Part shown: piece after piece, positions 1 through 10,186 of the stretch
How the letters are laid out: every line of letters starts with the position of its first letter
Numbering within the stretch: the first letter of the stretch is position 1
Assembly (NCBI RefSeq): GCF_001541345.2
Contig: NZ_LMVL02000004.1
Location: 539,233 to 603,232, forward strand
Origin: Gillisella vitis
Lineage (GTDB): Bacteria; Pseudomonadota; Alphaproteobacteria; Rhizobiales; Rhizobiaceae
DNA length: 64,000 nt
Direction: 5' to 3'
Made by a program: the position numbers and the translations under genes
Notes under the pieces: generated by a model
What the model saw: only the letters and a program-made list of their open reading frames with translations
The model's database searches: none
Told to the model about the DNA's origin: nothing

Positions 1-907
1 CGTAGCTCAGCTTGATCAAGGGCGCTGCTCTTGCTAGATCGGAGGGAGCGGAGAGCGTGATCTCCAGATCACCAGTACCGTAGTGGCCGAGGTTGGACAC
101 GTCGCGGCTGAAGCCGTGCTCCAACTCCACCGTAGTCGGATCGACCTTCAGAAAGAGGAGAATTTTTGAGCTGGTCGGCCGAAATTCCACGCAGGCGAAA
201 TTCTTGATCCGCTTAAACGCGATGTAAAATCGGACTGTTGTTTCTTGGACGTCATCACCTAGGGCTATCAAATACGCCTTGAGCGCTTCGTATCGGTCAA
301 TCATAGAGACATCGAGTTCCTCCAGGACTGTCGAGATTGTTTTGTATTTGTAGGCATTATCAGCCTTGCTAGCTCCAGAGACGGACGGCACCAACGCCAC
401 AGATTTCACGGATTTGGCGCTGACCAAGTCCAGCATCAGCAGCTCGGCACCAAATCGACGATAACGGATCAACTCAATGTTCCGTTGAATCTGCTTCACG
501 GCGTGATCGTCGTAGCGATTGAAATCGCCCGCAATACAAATCAAGCGAGGCGCTGACCAATCAACGGTTTCGGCTTGCTGCTGTCCAAGCGCTTTCATTA
601 CAAGCCACTGGAAGTCCTTCTGATGATCCATCAGCCAGTCGAGATAAAAAAGGCCCTGATTGATTACGTTCTCGTTGGTGGCTCGCTTGTACTCGATGAT
701 CACCGGACAGCCGTTTTCATCAAGCCCCAATGTGTCGATACGCCCACCATGGGTGGTGGTGAATTCGGATGAGAGAAAGCGCACGCCGAGCAACGCTTCG
801 AGGTTCTTCTCGAACAGGGTCTGGAGCGATCTCTCTATCGTGTCTGTTGCGCCCGCGAGTTCGGAAACGCTACCTTGGCCGATGCGGAATAGTTTTATGT
901 CGGACAT
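1..907 (-). CDS. DUF5655 protein with PD-(D/E)XK nuclease-like N-terminus (3' end cut by window)
   Basis: Reading from the ATG at 907 there is no stop before the left edge, giving 302 visible residues; the family's usual end is close, so only a few residues should be missing. The N-terminal half has the layout of a NucS-like PD-(D/E)XK fold: Glu34, then Asp58 in GGRIDTLGLD, then Glu72-Tyr-Lys74 in VIIEYKR. The C-terminal half (about 200-302) matches my memory of DUF5655. It starts 11 bases after the stop of the ATPase gene, with GAGAGG upstream as ribosome site, so it is the last gene of the defence operon. A DNA-end or modified-DNA nuclease or DNA-binding role is inferred; nothing shows the substrate. 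Confidence 0.8.
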   Translation of the reverse strand, partial: MSDIKLFRIGQGSVSELAGATDTIERSLQTLFEKNLEALLGVRFLSSEFTTTHGGRIDTLGLDENGCPVIIEYKRATNENVINQGLFYLDWLMDHQKDFQWLVMKALGQQQAETVDWSAPRLICIAGDFNRYDDHAVKQIQRNIELIRYRRFGAELLMLDLVSAKSVKSVALVPSVSGASKADNAYKYKTISTVLEELDVSMIDRYEALKAYLIALGDDVQETTVRFYIAFKRIKNFACVEFRPTSSKILLFLKVDPTTVELEHGFSRDVSNLGHYGTGDLEITLSAPSDLARAAPLIKLSY

Positions 908-918
908 AGATGGGCCTC

Positions 919-2538
919 TCAGGGCGCAAGTGCTTTCGCCCCCGATGGGACGACTTTCAAAGCGAATAGAAGGCTGTCCACGGCGTTAAGCGCGCCCTGT
1001 ACTTCATGACTGGTCACGGAGGGCACGCCTCCATGCGATAGCTTGTTAAAGAGTATCGACGTATACATTTCGATCGCGGCTAGCGGGTTGTGATAGGTTC
1101 CATTTGTCTTGGTGCTGAAATCCTTCGCGGCCTGCAGCAATTCGCTGGCTGGTGTTTTGTCCGGAAGCTGCTGATAAGCAACCTTTACCCTCTTGTCTTC
1201 GCAGAATTCACGCAAGGCCAACTCCACGGCAATTCTCGCATAATTACCTGCGGCGTTCACGTGACCTTGCTTCAAGAATTTGCGACCATCGGCCAATACA
1301 TCCGCCGCCGCGCTGGATGATGCCGAAGTTACAATAGGCGCCTTCGTCGGGTCGTCATCGGAGTGAATTTTTGCGTAGCTCCAATACTTGTCCGCCTTGT
1401 GCCGGCGTTGATACGCCCGGGCCATCTCGAACCAAACTCGATCGTGTGTGAGAAGCACGACCTGCCAGTCCTTGAAGTGTTTCGTCAGGAGATCAAGAAC
1501 CGGCATCCGGTTCGACTGATCAAGGCCGATAAGCACATCGTCGAGCACAATCAGGCGGGGCGTATCGACTTGCAGAGTCGCGGCGCAGACCTGACGCCCC
1601 GCGAAGTAGATGGCTAGCGCTAAGGCCGAGAGCCGCGCCTCGTTAAGGAAGACCTGTGGGCGATCAACAGGTTGAGTTCGGAATGTCAGTTCGATGTCGA
1701 CATCTTTGGTCTCCACTCTTTGCATTGGCGGGATATTTACTTTGTCGTTGTAGGTGACTCCGCGGACATTGAGCGAAACAACTTCAATATCAGTCCATCC
1801 CAAGTCCGTCAGCAGTGGTCCGATTTTCGGCTGAATGGCCGCTATTGCGTCCCGCAAACCCTGATTGATCGACGGCAACAGGGCCAAAACCTGAGGCTTT
1901 TCAGTCTTGCCAAGACGCTTCTTGCCACGAGCATCAAGATCGACCAGCCCAATCAATTCCATCCAAAGATCTAGCAGAGGCCTTTGCTTTCCATCATGCA
2001 AAGTCTCGAAGTCCCGCAACAGAACGTTGATGCAGACATCGAAGAGGTTCACAGGACCATCGCCGTGCCGGTAGTTGGTTTCCAGCAGTGAACGATAGTC
2101 AAGGATCGCCTTCTTGTAAGCCGCATTTTTCACCCGATCATCGGCCGCTGGTGTGATGTCGACCGGGTGGCGTGCAGTTGTCCATTCAGCAGCTGGCATC
2201 CCATCGTCGAACTCGACACTTATTTTCAGTCCAGCATCGGGCTGTCCTGAAAACACATTTTTCAACCCGAGCAACCGCTCTTTGCGGGCCTGCGGACCAC
2301 GGCGGGCGACAGAAAAAAACTCATCGAGTGCATGAAACACCGAGGATTTACCGGAGCCGTTCTCACCGTAGATCAAGAGGTTCTTGCCATCGAGTCTGAA
2401 GGTGACCGGTTCTGGACCGGCGAAGGCGCGAAAATCGCAGAGCGTCAGGGACTTTATCTTTGGCGGGAGAACCGGCGGAGCCGCTGCTATGGGAGCAACG
2501 GCAACGGGCGGTGCAGGTAGAGGGGTGGCTTCACTCAT
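919..2538 (-). CDS. SMC/RecF-like AAA ATPase of the defence operon
   Basis: 539 residues. After a proline/alanine-rich leader (about 1-27) comes a RecF/SMC-like head: DFRAF at about 35, Walker A GENGSGKSS at about 58-66, and a late Walker B LIVLDDVLIGLD followed by a TH loop (LLTHDR). This is the split-head layout of ABC-type ATPases such as the AAA15 group. The C-terminal 140 residues look like a helical add-on with no motif I know. The ATG overlaps the methylase stop in an ATGA, so translation is coupled and the two proteins are probably made in equal amounts. As the third core part of a helicase-methylase-ATPase set it may sense or load on DNA; this role is inference. Confidence 0.85.
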   Translation of the reverse strand: MSEATPLPAPPVAVAPIAAAPPVLPPKIKSLTLCDFRAFAGPEPVTFRLDGKNLLIYGENGSGKSSVFHALDEFFSVARRGPQARKERLLGLKNVFSGQPDAGLKISVEFDDGMPAAEWTTARHPVDITPAADDRVKNAAYKKAILDYRSLLETNYRHGDGPVNLFDVCINVLLRDFETLHDGKQRPLLDLWMELIGLVDLDARGKKRLGKTEKPQVLALLPSINQGLRDAIAAIQPKIGPLLTDLGWTDIEVVSLNVRGVTYNDKVNIPPMQRVETKDVDIELTFRTQPVDRPQVFLNEARLSALALAIYFAGRQVCAATLQVDTPRLIVLDDVLIGLDQSNRMPVLDLLTKHFKDWQVVLLTHDRVWFEMARAYQRRHKADKYWSYAKIHSDDDPTKAPIVTSASSSAAADVLADGRKFLKQGHVNAAGNYARIAVELALREFCEDKRVKVAYQQLPDKTPASELLQAAKDFSTKTNGTYHNPLAAIEMYTSILFNKLSHGGVPSVTSHEVQGALNAVDSLLFALKVVPSGAKALAP

Positions 2539-5500
2539 TCCCGGCCCTCGATGATCCGCACGACATCAAGGGTAGCAAGATCGGAGAGCATGGTGCGAAG
2601 TCGCATACCGGGCGCGAGATCGGTGTCGGCGAAGCTTTCCGCAGCCCTCGCCAGTTCCACACCTTCAAGCCTAGCAAGGCGCCCAACGCCGGCGCGCTCG
2701 GCCTCCTCAAACAGGGTGAGGCCGCGGGCGTGCAGATCGTCCTTGAAGAAGAGCTCATAGACGAAGCCGTTGAGAAGTTGTTCGAAGCGGTTGTTCCCCT
2801 TGTCTCTCCTGACAATATCGACCACCGTCTCGATCGCATTTTTTTGATTTTCCGCTGGTTTTGGGATCGGTATCTGGAAAAGAAACTGTCGTGTAAATTC
2901 GTAGAAGCCTCCCTGCTTCGACGTGAAAATTTGTTGAGAAAACCACCATGAAACTGGGGAGTTCAAGACAGAAAGCAAAAATTTCCAGTCCTGATGAACG
3001 ATGATGCACGCCTTATTAATACAACGAAAGCCAGCTTCGTCGGCCGCATACTGAACGTTATTCTGGATCTCCGGAGCGAAGATTTTGGGTTTGTCAAAAT
3101 CGTCCCAATAGTCGCAAGATCTTAGCTCCCAAAAAAAGCGACCCTTGTCGGTGCGTTTCTTCAATTCGTTCTTGAATTGAAAAAGATGGTTCGCGATGGC
3201 CGGGAATTCCTTTGCAAAGAGGGTTTCAGCTTCGTCTGTGTTGAACTTACTCCATGAATGTTCCCTGTTTTCGGACGATTCCAACTGGATCAGCCATTTA
3301 TCATCGGGCTCGATTTCCCACCGCTTTATGTCGCGGCCCATAAGTAGAGGTTTCAAGAGCGCCTTCGACGATGGGTGCTCACCAATGAGTCTATCTTTGT
3401 CAGCGGTGCTCACGATGAAGGCACCATTTAAGCCAGTCTTAATGCCATAGAGTATCTTTCCCTCGACATACTGGCCCAGCGGGATACCCGAGGCACGAAT
3501 GTGCTCCAGAAGGCCACGCTTAGCCTGTGGCTCCAGCTGCCACCCCTCCATGACCAGCGCCTTTTGCGGCATGTTGAAGCCGATTTCCTCCACAAGTTTC
3601 GGGAAGCCTTCCACCTCCGCCTTGTCCCGCTCCTGCGGCCAGTTCATTACGCGCAGGCTGTCCGTTTCACCCGGTGCAGGCACAGGTGCATCTCGTCGCG
3701 TGGCGATAAGGATGGTAGGATAAGCGATAGCATCAAATACCTCCGCGTCGCCAAAATCGATAACGCGCCGTATCTGAGTCTGCCGGTTCAACCAGCCTCG
3801 TAGGTTCTGACCGTATTTTGCGCGATACCATTTGTTCGAGGTGATATAGGCGAAGGCCCCGCCAGGGCTAAGCAACTCGATGCCACGTTGAATGAAATAG
3901 ACAAACAAATCCGCCGTGCCGGTGTAAGCACCGGGGGCGGACTTCGTTCCCGCATAGTATTTTTGCAGTGCCGGTTTCTGGTCCTTAATCGCCTCCTGCC
4001 TTACATAAGGCGGGTTGCCGATGACGAGATCGAATGGTCCGACCCGGTGGACGTCCTTTTCGGTGTTGCTTGTTTCAGGTGTAGGTAGCGCGAACATCCA
4101 TTCGGGATCAAAAAAATCTGCGTGTGCATTCTGATCGAACGGATCCCAACGCGCCATCAGTTCTGCATCGTCGTTAGAGATGCCAAAATCCTGTTTCAGC
4201 AGGTCGCCAAGCTCGTCTCGAAGCCGCGCAATATCTTCCCGACGTCTCTGTTTATTTCGCGCGGTCCTGGCGCTGAAGTACCGCGCGTTCATCGCGCGAA
4301 TTTCCGCCTCTTTCTCCTTAATGCTCTTGTCTGTGAAAAGATTGCCCTGCGCCTTGCGCTCGATAGGGATCAGCGAGTTTGCAGCGACCAGCTTGGTCTC
4401 AAGATTTGGAAGGGCCGTGATGTTCGCATTTGGCTGATCCGGATCGATTTTTTGGCTGACAACGAGCGAAATGAAGAAACGAAGCTTGGCGATCTGAACG
4501 GCGATGGGTTGGATATCGACACCGAAAATACATTTATCAATGAGGTAGAGTTTACGGGCGTAATCCGGCTTGTTCGCATCGGAAAAATCCCGATCGAGCT
4601 TGGCAAGAGCGGCTTTCGCGTCTTCAATCTCATCGTGGCGTCGATCGGGGTCAAGCGTGTCCGCAAGGGCGATCCTGCTCTTGAAGGGACGCTCGAGCTG
4701 CGCGCGCCACCGCGCATTGTCGGGGTCCAACCGGTGCAGCACGTGGATCAATTTCTGCAATAACCCCATCGGGAACGCCCCCGAACCGCAGGCCGGATCA
4801 AGCGCTTTGAGCTGGTCGATCGCGGCGATCAACTCATCCGACTCAGCATTCGAGAATGGATTGCCGCTTTCCTTGAAAGACAGCAGGTTACGCAGGCGGG
4901 CACCAAGATCGTCATCACTGCCTCCTTCAGAGAAATTGGCCTGCTTGCTGACTGTGAGGTCGAACTCATCCGGCATCGCCATATCAAAAGCCTGCTGACG
5001 CGGCTTAACTAGCGACGATCGTACGGGCTTTGTTGTGAGCCGCCGCTCCAAATAGGCAACAAGTGCCTCATTGACCATATAATCGACAACTTCTCGCGGG
5101 GTGTAGAATGATCCTGATTTCTTTCGCGCCGTCGTGCGGGTGTCGGTGTTGTAGCTAGCAAGTAGGTTCTCAAAGACTTTGCCAAGCAGCTCAGGATCGA
5201 GTGCAACTTCCTCCTCGACTGGCGTATTTTCCTCGACGGTGAACTTGTAGCGGGAGAAGAGCTCTATCAAGCCGTCGGCCTCATAGATCCTCCCTTTGGT
5301 TTCGTATTCCTCGTTGAGATCGACCTTTTCCTTACTAGCGAAGAAGACTTTGTTCGGGACTTTCAGGTGGTTGTCAGGGCGTTCGGAGAAGCCGTCGATG
5401 CGGATCACATCACGCGCACCTTCCTTGACGGAGCGTGTTTTTAGATTAGGGTTGCGCTCAAAATCTCGGCTCAAGACCTCCCGATCCAGGCACTCGAAAA

Positions 5501-6668
5501 GACCACCATTTAGGAATGGAACCTGCTTAAAGAGAGCGAGGGCCTTGTCGGGCTCACGGAACGCATCACGGAAACGGTAAACTGTGTGGATGAGATATTG
5601 CCCGTCAAGCCCACCTCCAATGGCTTTTGTTCGCCACGTCCTGTTCTCCGACATCTCGGTGTTCAGCGTGGCGAAGAACAGATTCTGTAGTACGGCCTTA
5701 TAGTAGGTGCTGCTGTCACGCGCAGTGGTCGGGTCGTCTTTCAGCAGTTGGCGGACTTCAGCGGGATCGAAGAGCGCCTCTGGTACGAGGCCTTTTTCCT
5801 TGATGAACCAGACGAATATCAAGCGCGTTAGAAGCCGGATAACGGCGATCTGATTTTGGGCGTCAAAGGCTTCCTTTTTCGCCTTTTCGGTATTTTCATT
5901 CTCACGCGCGCGAACGGCAGTAGGAAACTCAACAACTTTGGTGGACCAGTAGAACCAATTTGCAAGCTCGCGATAAAAGCGCTTGTTCAGCGTCTGGGCT
6001 GAGAGCGCTTCGATCCAACCATCATAGAGATCGCGAAAATTCGTCGGTATGCCGCGTCCGCGCACTTTTACGGCCGACAGTGCGATATCGCAGAGAATGT
6101 CTATATGCGCTCGATGCGGTGACGCTAGATCGATGTCCTTCACAACCGAGATACGCTTCTCGATGACGTCGCGTGAACCATCCATCTTGTTCTGGCGGCG
6201 ATCGATTACTGCAAGTGACGCAAGGCCGCTATACCTGAATAAAATGACGGCCGGCATCGGAAAGAGCCGGTTGATTTCCCGCGTGATGCCTGCGAGGCCG
6301 CTCCGACTCCACTCTTCGTCAGCAAGCTCAATGGCGAGAAAGACAAAGGATTCAATAATCGACGTGCGATAATCCTGCCGCCCTGCGAGCAGTTCCGGAT
6401 TCCCTTGGGCAAGCATCGGGATTTCATCGTTGGTCAGCTGAAAAAGGAAATCGACACGTTTCCATTTTGTGAGATGCGCGTCTTTCCTGGATGCCAAGAC
6501 CCCATCGCGGTCGATGAAGCTCAGAAACGAGGCGGGACTGCCATCCAGATCAAGGGTCTTGCGGCTTGCATATCCCAACGCACCGAAGAGCTCGATGGCT
6601 GCTGTTTTCGTTGGCTGGAGTGAAAACGTCTTAAGCGCTGCGGCGACCTTCACCGTTGTGTCAGCCAT
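2535..6668 (-). CDS. Eco57I-like N6-adenine DNA methylase of the defence operon
   Basis: 1377 residues from the ATG at 6668, which overlaps the helicase stop; a TTG two codons earlier is possible. Motifs: SFYTPREVVDYMV at about 521, SAM-binding motif DPACGSGAF at about 626-634, and catalytic NPPY at about 887-890 in FDLVIGNPPYVRQ, typical of gamma-class adenine methylases of the Eco57I/type IIG/PglX kind. About 500 residues precede the methylase core, and some 480 residues follow NPPY, where a target-recognition domain would lie. I see no nuclease motif in the N-terminus, so it is more likely a stand-alone methylase working with the helicase upstream. It would mark host DNA as self or act in the recognition complex. 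Confidence 0.88.
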   Translation of the reverse strand: MADTTVKVAAALKTFSLQPTKTAAIELFGALGYASRKTLDLDGSPASFLSFIDRDGVLASRKDAHLTKWKRVDFLFQLTNDEIPMLAQGNPELLAGRQDYRTSIIESFVFLAIELADEEWSRSGLAGITREINRLFPMPAVILFRYSGLASLAVIDRRQNKMDGSRDVIEKRISVVKDIDLASPHRAHIDILCDIALSAVKVRGRGIPTNFRDLYDGWIEALSAQTLNKRFYRELANWFYWSTKVVEFPTAVRARENENTEKAKKEAFDAQNQIAVIRLLTRLIFVWFIKEKGLVPEALFDPAEVRQLLKDDPTTARDSSTYYKAVLQNLFFATLNTEMSENRTWRTKAIGGGLDGQYLIHTVYRFRDAFREPDKALALFKQVPFLNGGLFECLDREVLSRDFERNPNLKTRSVKEGARDVIRIDGFSERPDNHLKVPNKVFFASKEKVDLNEEYETKGRIYEADGLIELFSRYKFTVEENTPVEEEVALDPELLGKVFENLLASYNTDTRTTARKKSGSFYTPREVVDYMVNEALVAYLERRLTTKPVRSSLVKPRQQAFDMAMPDEFDLTVSKQANFSEGGSDDDLGARLRNLLSFKESGNPFSNAESDELIAAIDQLKALDPACGSGAFPMGLLQKLIHVLHRLDPDNARWRAQLERPFKSRIALADTLDPDRRHDEIEDAKAALAKLDRDFSDANKPDYARKLYLIDKCIFGVDIQPIAVQIAKLRFFISLVVSQKIDPDQPNANITALPNLETKLVAANSLIPIERKAQGNLFTDKSIKEKEAEIRAMNARYFSARTARNKQRRREDIARLRDELGDLLKQDFGISNDDAELMARWDPFDQNAHADFFDPEWMFALPTPETSNTEKDVHRVGPFDLVIGNPPYVRQEAIKDQKPALQKYYAGTKSAPGAYTGTADLFVYFIQRGIELLSPGGAFAYITSNKWYRAKYGQNLRGWLNRQTQIRRVIDFGDAEVFDAIAYPTILIATRRDAPVPAPGETDSLRVMNWPQERDKAEVEGFPKLVEEIGFNMPQKALVMEGWQLEPQAKRGLLEHIRASGIPLGQYVEGKILYGIKTGLNGAFIVSTADKDRLIGEHPSSKALLKPLLMGRDIKRWEIEPDDKWLIQLESSENREHSWSKFNTDEAETLFAKEFPAIANHLFQFKNELKKRTDKGRFFWELRSCDYWDDFDKPKIFAPEIQNNVQYAADEAGFRCINKACIIVHQDWKFLLSVLNSPVSWWFSQQIFTSKQGGFYEFTRQFLFQIPIPKPAENQKNAIETVVDIVRRDKGNNRFEQLLNGFVYELFFKDDLHARGLTLFEEAERAGVGRLARLEGVELARAAESFADTDLAPGMRLRTMLSDLATLDVVRIIEGRE

Positions 6669-9600
6669 TGGCAAGCTCCTCCGAATTCATGATGACCAAC
6701 CACGTAATCAGGTCAAAATCGATTGCCGTCTTGGGCAGTTTAGTTTCATCGACCAGTTTGCCACCTCTGCCGGCGAAGAGGTTTCCGAAATTCTTCTTGT
6801 CGGTCTGGGAGGCAATTGCCGTAAGGGCGGAATCAAGCAACGCGCTGTACCGCTGCATGTCCTTGCCATCATTGGTTTGGGAATCAAATAGTTCGCAGAG
6901 TTTCGCATATGGTTCCGTCTTGCCCTGGCAGAGTGATCGGAAAATTTCGAGGATTTGTTTTGGGGCCGTAAAGTTGTAGCGAACCTCCCCTGAATCTCGA
7001 ACATAGACAAGGAAGTATGGCTGCAGCGGGTTTACCGCCTCAGCTCCAGCCGCATTGTTACGCTGTTTGAGGCAGTAGATCGTGCCAGCCTGGATTGTCG
7101 GATAATCTGTCGTCGTCGGCACAACCGAATAAAGCCCCAGTGGCGCATTCTCCAGCCGCTCGCGGTTGGCCTCTATAAAACCGAGGAGCTCCGCACGGAA
7201 ATCGTCCAATGTAAATTCGTTTAGCGCAACGGACTCATTGAAATCTTCAAGATCAAGAACTTCATCCTTTAGCCGCAGCAACTGCTTGTCGCGATATCGA
7301 AGGTCGCTCTGTACGAGTTCCTCGATATCCTTGGCATTCAGGATGTTGTCTTCATTGGTCGCGGCGATGTCGACTAGGGCCATGCGCGCCTCGACGCGGT
7401 TCTTTAGGTTTATGTACTTGTTTAGGTCTGGTGTCGGCCAGAAGTTTACCAACTGGATCTCTTGATTGAGGCTGCCGATACGATCGATACGGCCGAACCG
7501 CTGGATGATCCGGACCGGGTTCCAATGAATGTCGTAGTTGACGAGGTAATCGCAGTCTTGAAGATTCTGCCCCTCCGAGATGCAGTCCGTTGCAATCAAG
7601 ATATCGATCTCACCCTCTTGCGGCATGGACTTGAGCTTCGCACGCTGCTTAGCCCGAGGAGAGAAATTGGTGAGAATCTGAGAGAAGTCTGGCTTACCAA
7701 AGGTTGTGCGATTGGGTTTCGCCCCTCCGGAAACGAGTGCAATATGTAGCCCTAAAGCCCCGCGCGCCCATTCTTCCAACGCCCCGTAAAGGTAAGCGGC
7801 GGTGTCTGCAAAAGCGCAGAAAACGATTACCTTGCGATTTTCCTCACCGTTGCTGTTGCAGTCGGGATGTCTAACTTTGTGTTCGATTAATTGTTTCAGT
7901 TTTGCTAATTTGGCGTCGCGAGAAGTATCGACAGCCTGTGCAGCGTCGGAAAGCAAAGAAAGCTGCTGTTTGTCGGTCGCGAGATCCTTAAGCCACTGAT
8001 CGACATTGAGGTGAGCCATCTCGAACTTGAGCTTCGAGCCAACCTGGAAGGCCTCGGTAAGATCGTCGTCGTCCTCATCCTCGACGGCAAACAGGTCTGG
8101 CTGAAGAGTGTCTTCGGCTGCCTTCGCATGCGCCTTGTACGCGCGGAGCCTTTCTTCCAACGCTTCAATCTTGGAGACGGTCCTTTCCATCGTGATCGCA
8201 AACGCGTGCACAGAGCTCTCAAGGCGCTTCAGGAAGTTGACCTTTATCATGCCGATCAGGAACTTTTCGCGATTGGCCTGTGAAAAGTTCCTAATTTTTC
8301 TCTCTTCATATTGTGCGGCGTACGCAGACAGAACGTAACGCGATGGGTTGAAAAGCGAGAGTTCGTATTTGGAAATTTCGTCGTTTAACCGATCGTAAGA
8401 CAGAAACCGGCCTTTGAGATCTATCTCGGAAAATACAGATTCCGGCTTTCTCCGTTTAGGAAAGTGGCCAATTTTTTCGAGCGAAGAGCGGTAGTATTTC
8501 TTAATGTGATTCCGGGACCGGGCGATTGTTAATTCATCAAGCAGCGTAAAGAACGACGCCGGCAATCGATCCATAAGGTCGCGTGCATCGCGCTCACCAC
8601 TGCGGCGCGCCCATTCCATGAACGTCTTCTGGGCGGTAGAAAGTGTATCTTTGATGCTGCTGATCGCCAAATCTGGGGCGAAAGCTGCGTCCCGGCCTTC
8701 CGTAACAAAATAGATTTGGTTTCGCAGGTCGCCTAGGTCATTGTTCACCGGCGTTGCCGACAGCAAAAGAATTTTTGTTTTCACGCCCTTCTTGATCACA
8801 TCGTCCATCAACCGCTCATAGCGGCTCTTTCGGATGATATTTCCGTCTTCGTCGCGCCTACCTTTTGTGTTGTTCCTGAAGTTGTGTGATTCATCGATCA
8901 CGACCAGATCGAAATTGCTCCAGTTGATGGTCGACAGGTCAATACCATCAACCCTTCCGGATTCGCGCGATAGGTCAGTGTGCGAAAGCACCGCATAGCT
9001 GAACCGATCCTTTAGAAAAGGGTTCAGATCGCTATTATTCTGCGCAAGAAAAACAGTCCAGTTGTCCCGCAACTTTTTTGGGCATAGGACCAGAACCCGA
9101 TGATTTCGGAGTTCGAAATACTTGATTACAGCCAGCGCCGAATAAGTTTTTCCAAGGCCAACGCTATCCGCGAGAATACAACCATTGTGTGCGTTGATTT
9201 TGTGAATTGCCCCCTTTACCCCATCTTTCTGAAAATCAAAAAGCGCCTTCCATATTTCAGTGTCGATGATTGCGGTCTGCTCGAAGAGAGCAGCATCTGC
9301 GTCCTGGCCTGAAATGAACCGTTCGAAGACGTGAAAGAGCGTCTTAAAATATATGAACTCGGGCGCGTGGTTTACATAGAGCTGCTCAAGATACCGTAAA
9401 ACCTCATCTTTAACGTCGGATACGAGGTTTTCGTCCGTCCAAATTGAATCGAACCATGCTTTCAAATCGGTTCGGTCGCGGTCGCTATCAACGACAAGAT
9501 TGAGCTCCAGGTTAGGCGGAGTGGATAACCCTAAGCCTCGCCGCGTGAAGTTTGAGCTACCGAGTAGTGCGTGCTCTCGGCGGCCATCATCGATGTGATA

Positions 9601-9987
9601 CATCTTTCCATGCAAAAAATTGGCATCAACAACGGAACGAATCTGCACCTTTTTTCTGATCCAGTTTGCGCAGTCAAACGCAACTTTACGCTGAACGAGG
9701 CGGTTTGAAAGCTCCAGACCGTCATCGTCAATTGAAAAGTGCTTTCTCTCGTTTTTTTCAGGATCAAGGGATGCAATAAAACGAGGTTCGCCGAATAGGA
9801 ACTGCAGATTTTCGATGCCTTCTAAGCGAGTGCGCAGGGACTCATAGGCATGTATGGTAAAGTATGCGGAGACGATCGAGAGTTTGCTTCCCTCGCATAC
9901 TTTGAGGTTAAGAAAGTCAGCCACGCTTCCGCGAGAATGATTATCCCTAATTCCGCTGGAAGGTGCCTGCACATTTTCCCCTGTCAT
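6661..9987 (-). CDS. Phospholipase D-like/SNF2 helicase of the defence operon
   Basis: 1108 residues from the ATG at 9987; a TTG six bases upstream is the alternative start. Residues 1-200 hold a PLD-like domain with HGK at about 128-130 and GSSNFT at about 145-150, a single HKD-type motif that needs pairing or dimerisation to be active. A superfamily 2 helicase core follows: Walker A DSVGLGKT (about 276-283), DESH box (about 367-370), SATP (about 412-415), and the C-terminal lobe with IATDCISEGQNLQ and IQRFGRIDRIGS. This is the architecture of PLD-SNF2 enzymes in restriction-like defence systems, combining DNA translocation with possible phosphodiesterase cleavage. 193 bases separate it from the upstream gene, so it could have its own promoter. 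Confidence 0.88.
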   Translation of the reverse strand: MTGENVQAPSSGIRDNHSRGSVADFLNLKVCEGSKLSIVSAYFTIHAYESLRTRLEGIENLQFLFGEPRFIASLDPEKNERKHFSIDDDGLELSNRLVQRKVAFDCANWIRKKVQIRSVVDANFLHGKMYHIDDGRREHALLGSSNFTRRGLGLSTPPNLELNLVVDSDRDRTDLKAWFDSIWTDENLVSDVKDEVLRYLEQLYVNHAPEFIYFKTLFHVFERFISGQDADAALFEQTAIIDTEIWKALFDFQKDGVKGAIHKINAHNGCILADSVGLGKTYSALAVIKYFELRNHRVLVLCPKKLRDNWTVFLAQNNSDLNPFLKDRFSYAVLSHTDLSRESGRVDGIDLSTINWSNFDLVVIDESHNFRNNTKGRRDEDGNIIRKSRYERLMDDVIKKGVKTKILLLSATPVNNDLGDLRNQIYFVTEGRDAAFAPDLAISSIKDTLSTAQKTFMEWARRSGERDARDLMDRLPASFFTLLDELTIARSRNHIKKYYRSSLEKIGHFPKRRKPESVFSEIDLKGRFLSYDRLNDEISKYELSLFNPSRYVLSAYAAQYEERKIRNFSQANREKFLIGMIKVNFLKRLESSVHAFAITMERTVSKIEALEERLRAYKAHAKAAEDTLQPDLFAVEDEDDDDLTEAFQVGSKLKFEMAHLNVDQWLKDLATDKQQLSLLSDAAQAVDTSRDAKLAKLKQLIEHKVRHPDCNSNGEENRKVIVFCAFADTAAYLYGALEEWARGALGLHIALVSGGAKPNRTTFGKPDFSQILTNFSPRAKQRAKLKSMPQEGEIDILIATDCISEGQNLQDCDYLVNYDIHWNPVRIIQRFGRIDRIGSLNQEIQLVNFWPTPDLNKYINLKNRVEARMALVDIAATNEDNILNAKDIEELVQSDLRYRDKQLLRLKDEVLDLEDFNESVALNEFTLDDFRAELLGFIEANRERLENAPLGLYSVVPTTTDYPTIQAGTIYCLKQRNNAAGAEAVNPLQPYFLVYVRDSGEVRYNFTAPKQILEIFRSLCQGKTEPYAKLCELFDSQTNDGKDMQRYSALLDSALTAIASQTDKKNFGNLFAGRGGKLVDETKLPKTAIDFDLITWLVIMNSEELANG

Positions 9988-10186
9988 CTGCAACTAAACT
10001 TTCTCAACGTTTTACAACTGGCCGCCAACTATGAATCCGGGCTTGTCTGGACGTTCATGATGGCGTGACGGTCTTTTCCGCCACTTTCAATAACTCCGCA
10101 ATCTCGCAAAGCACCCAGATTTCTCCGCTCCTGTTAATCGGATTGCTCGCAACTCCGCGTGATACACCATCCCGGCATGGACAAGC

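Noticed and set aside
4122..4763. 213-codon plus-strand frame inside the Eco57I-like methylase
   Set aside because: Antisense shadow of a gene with clear methylase motifs; no ribosome site or family signal.
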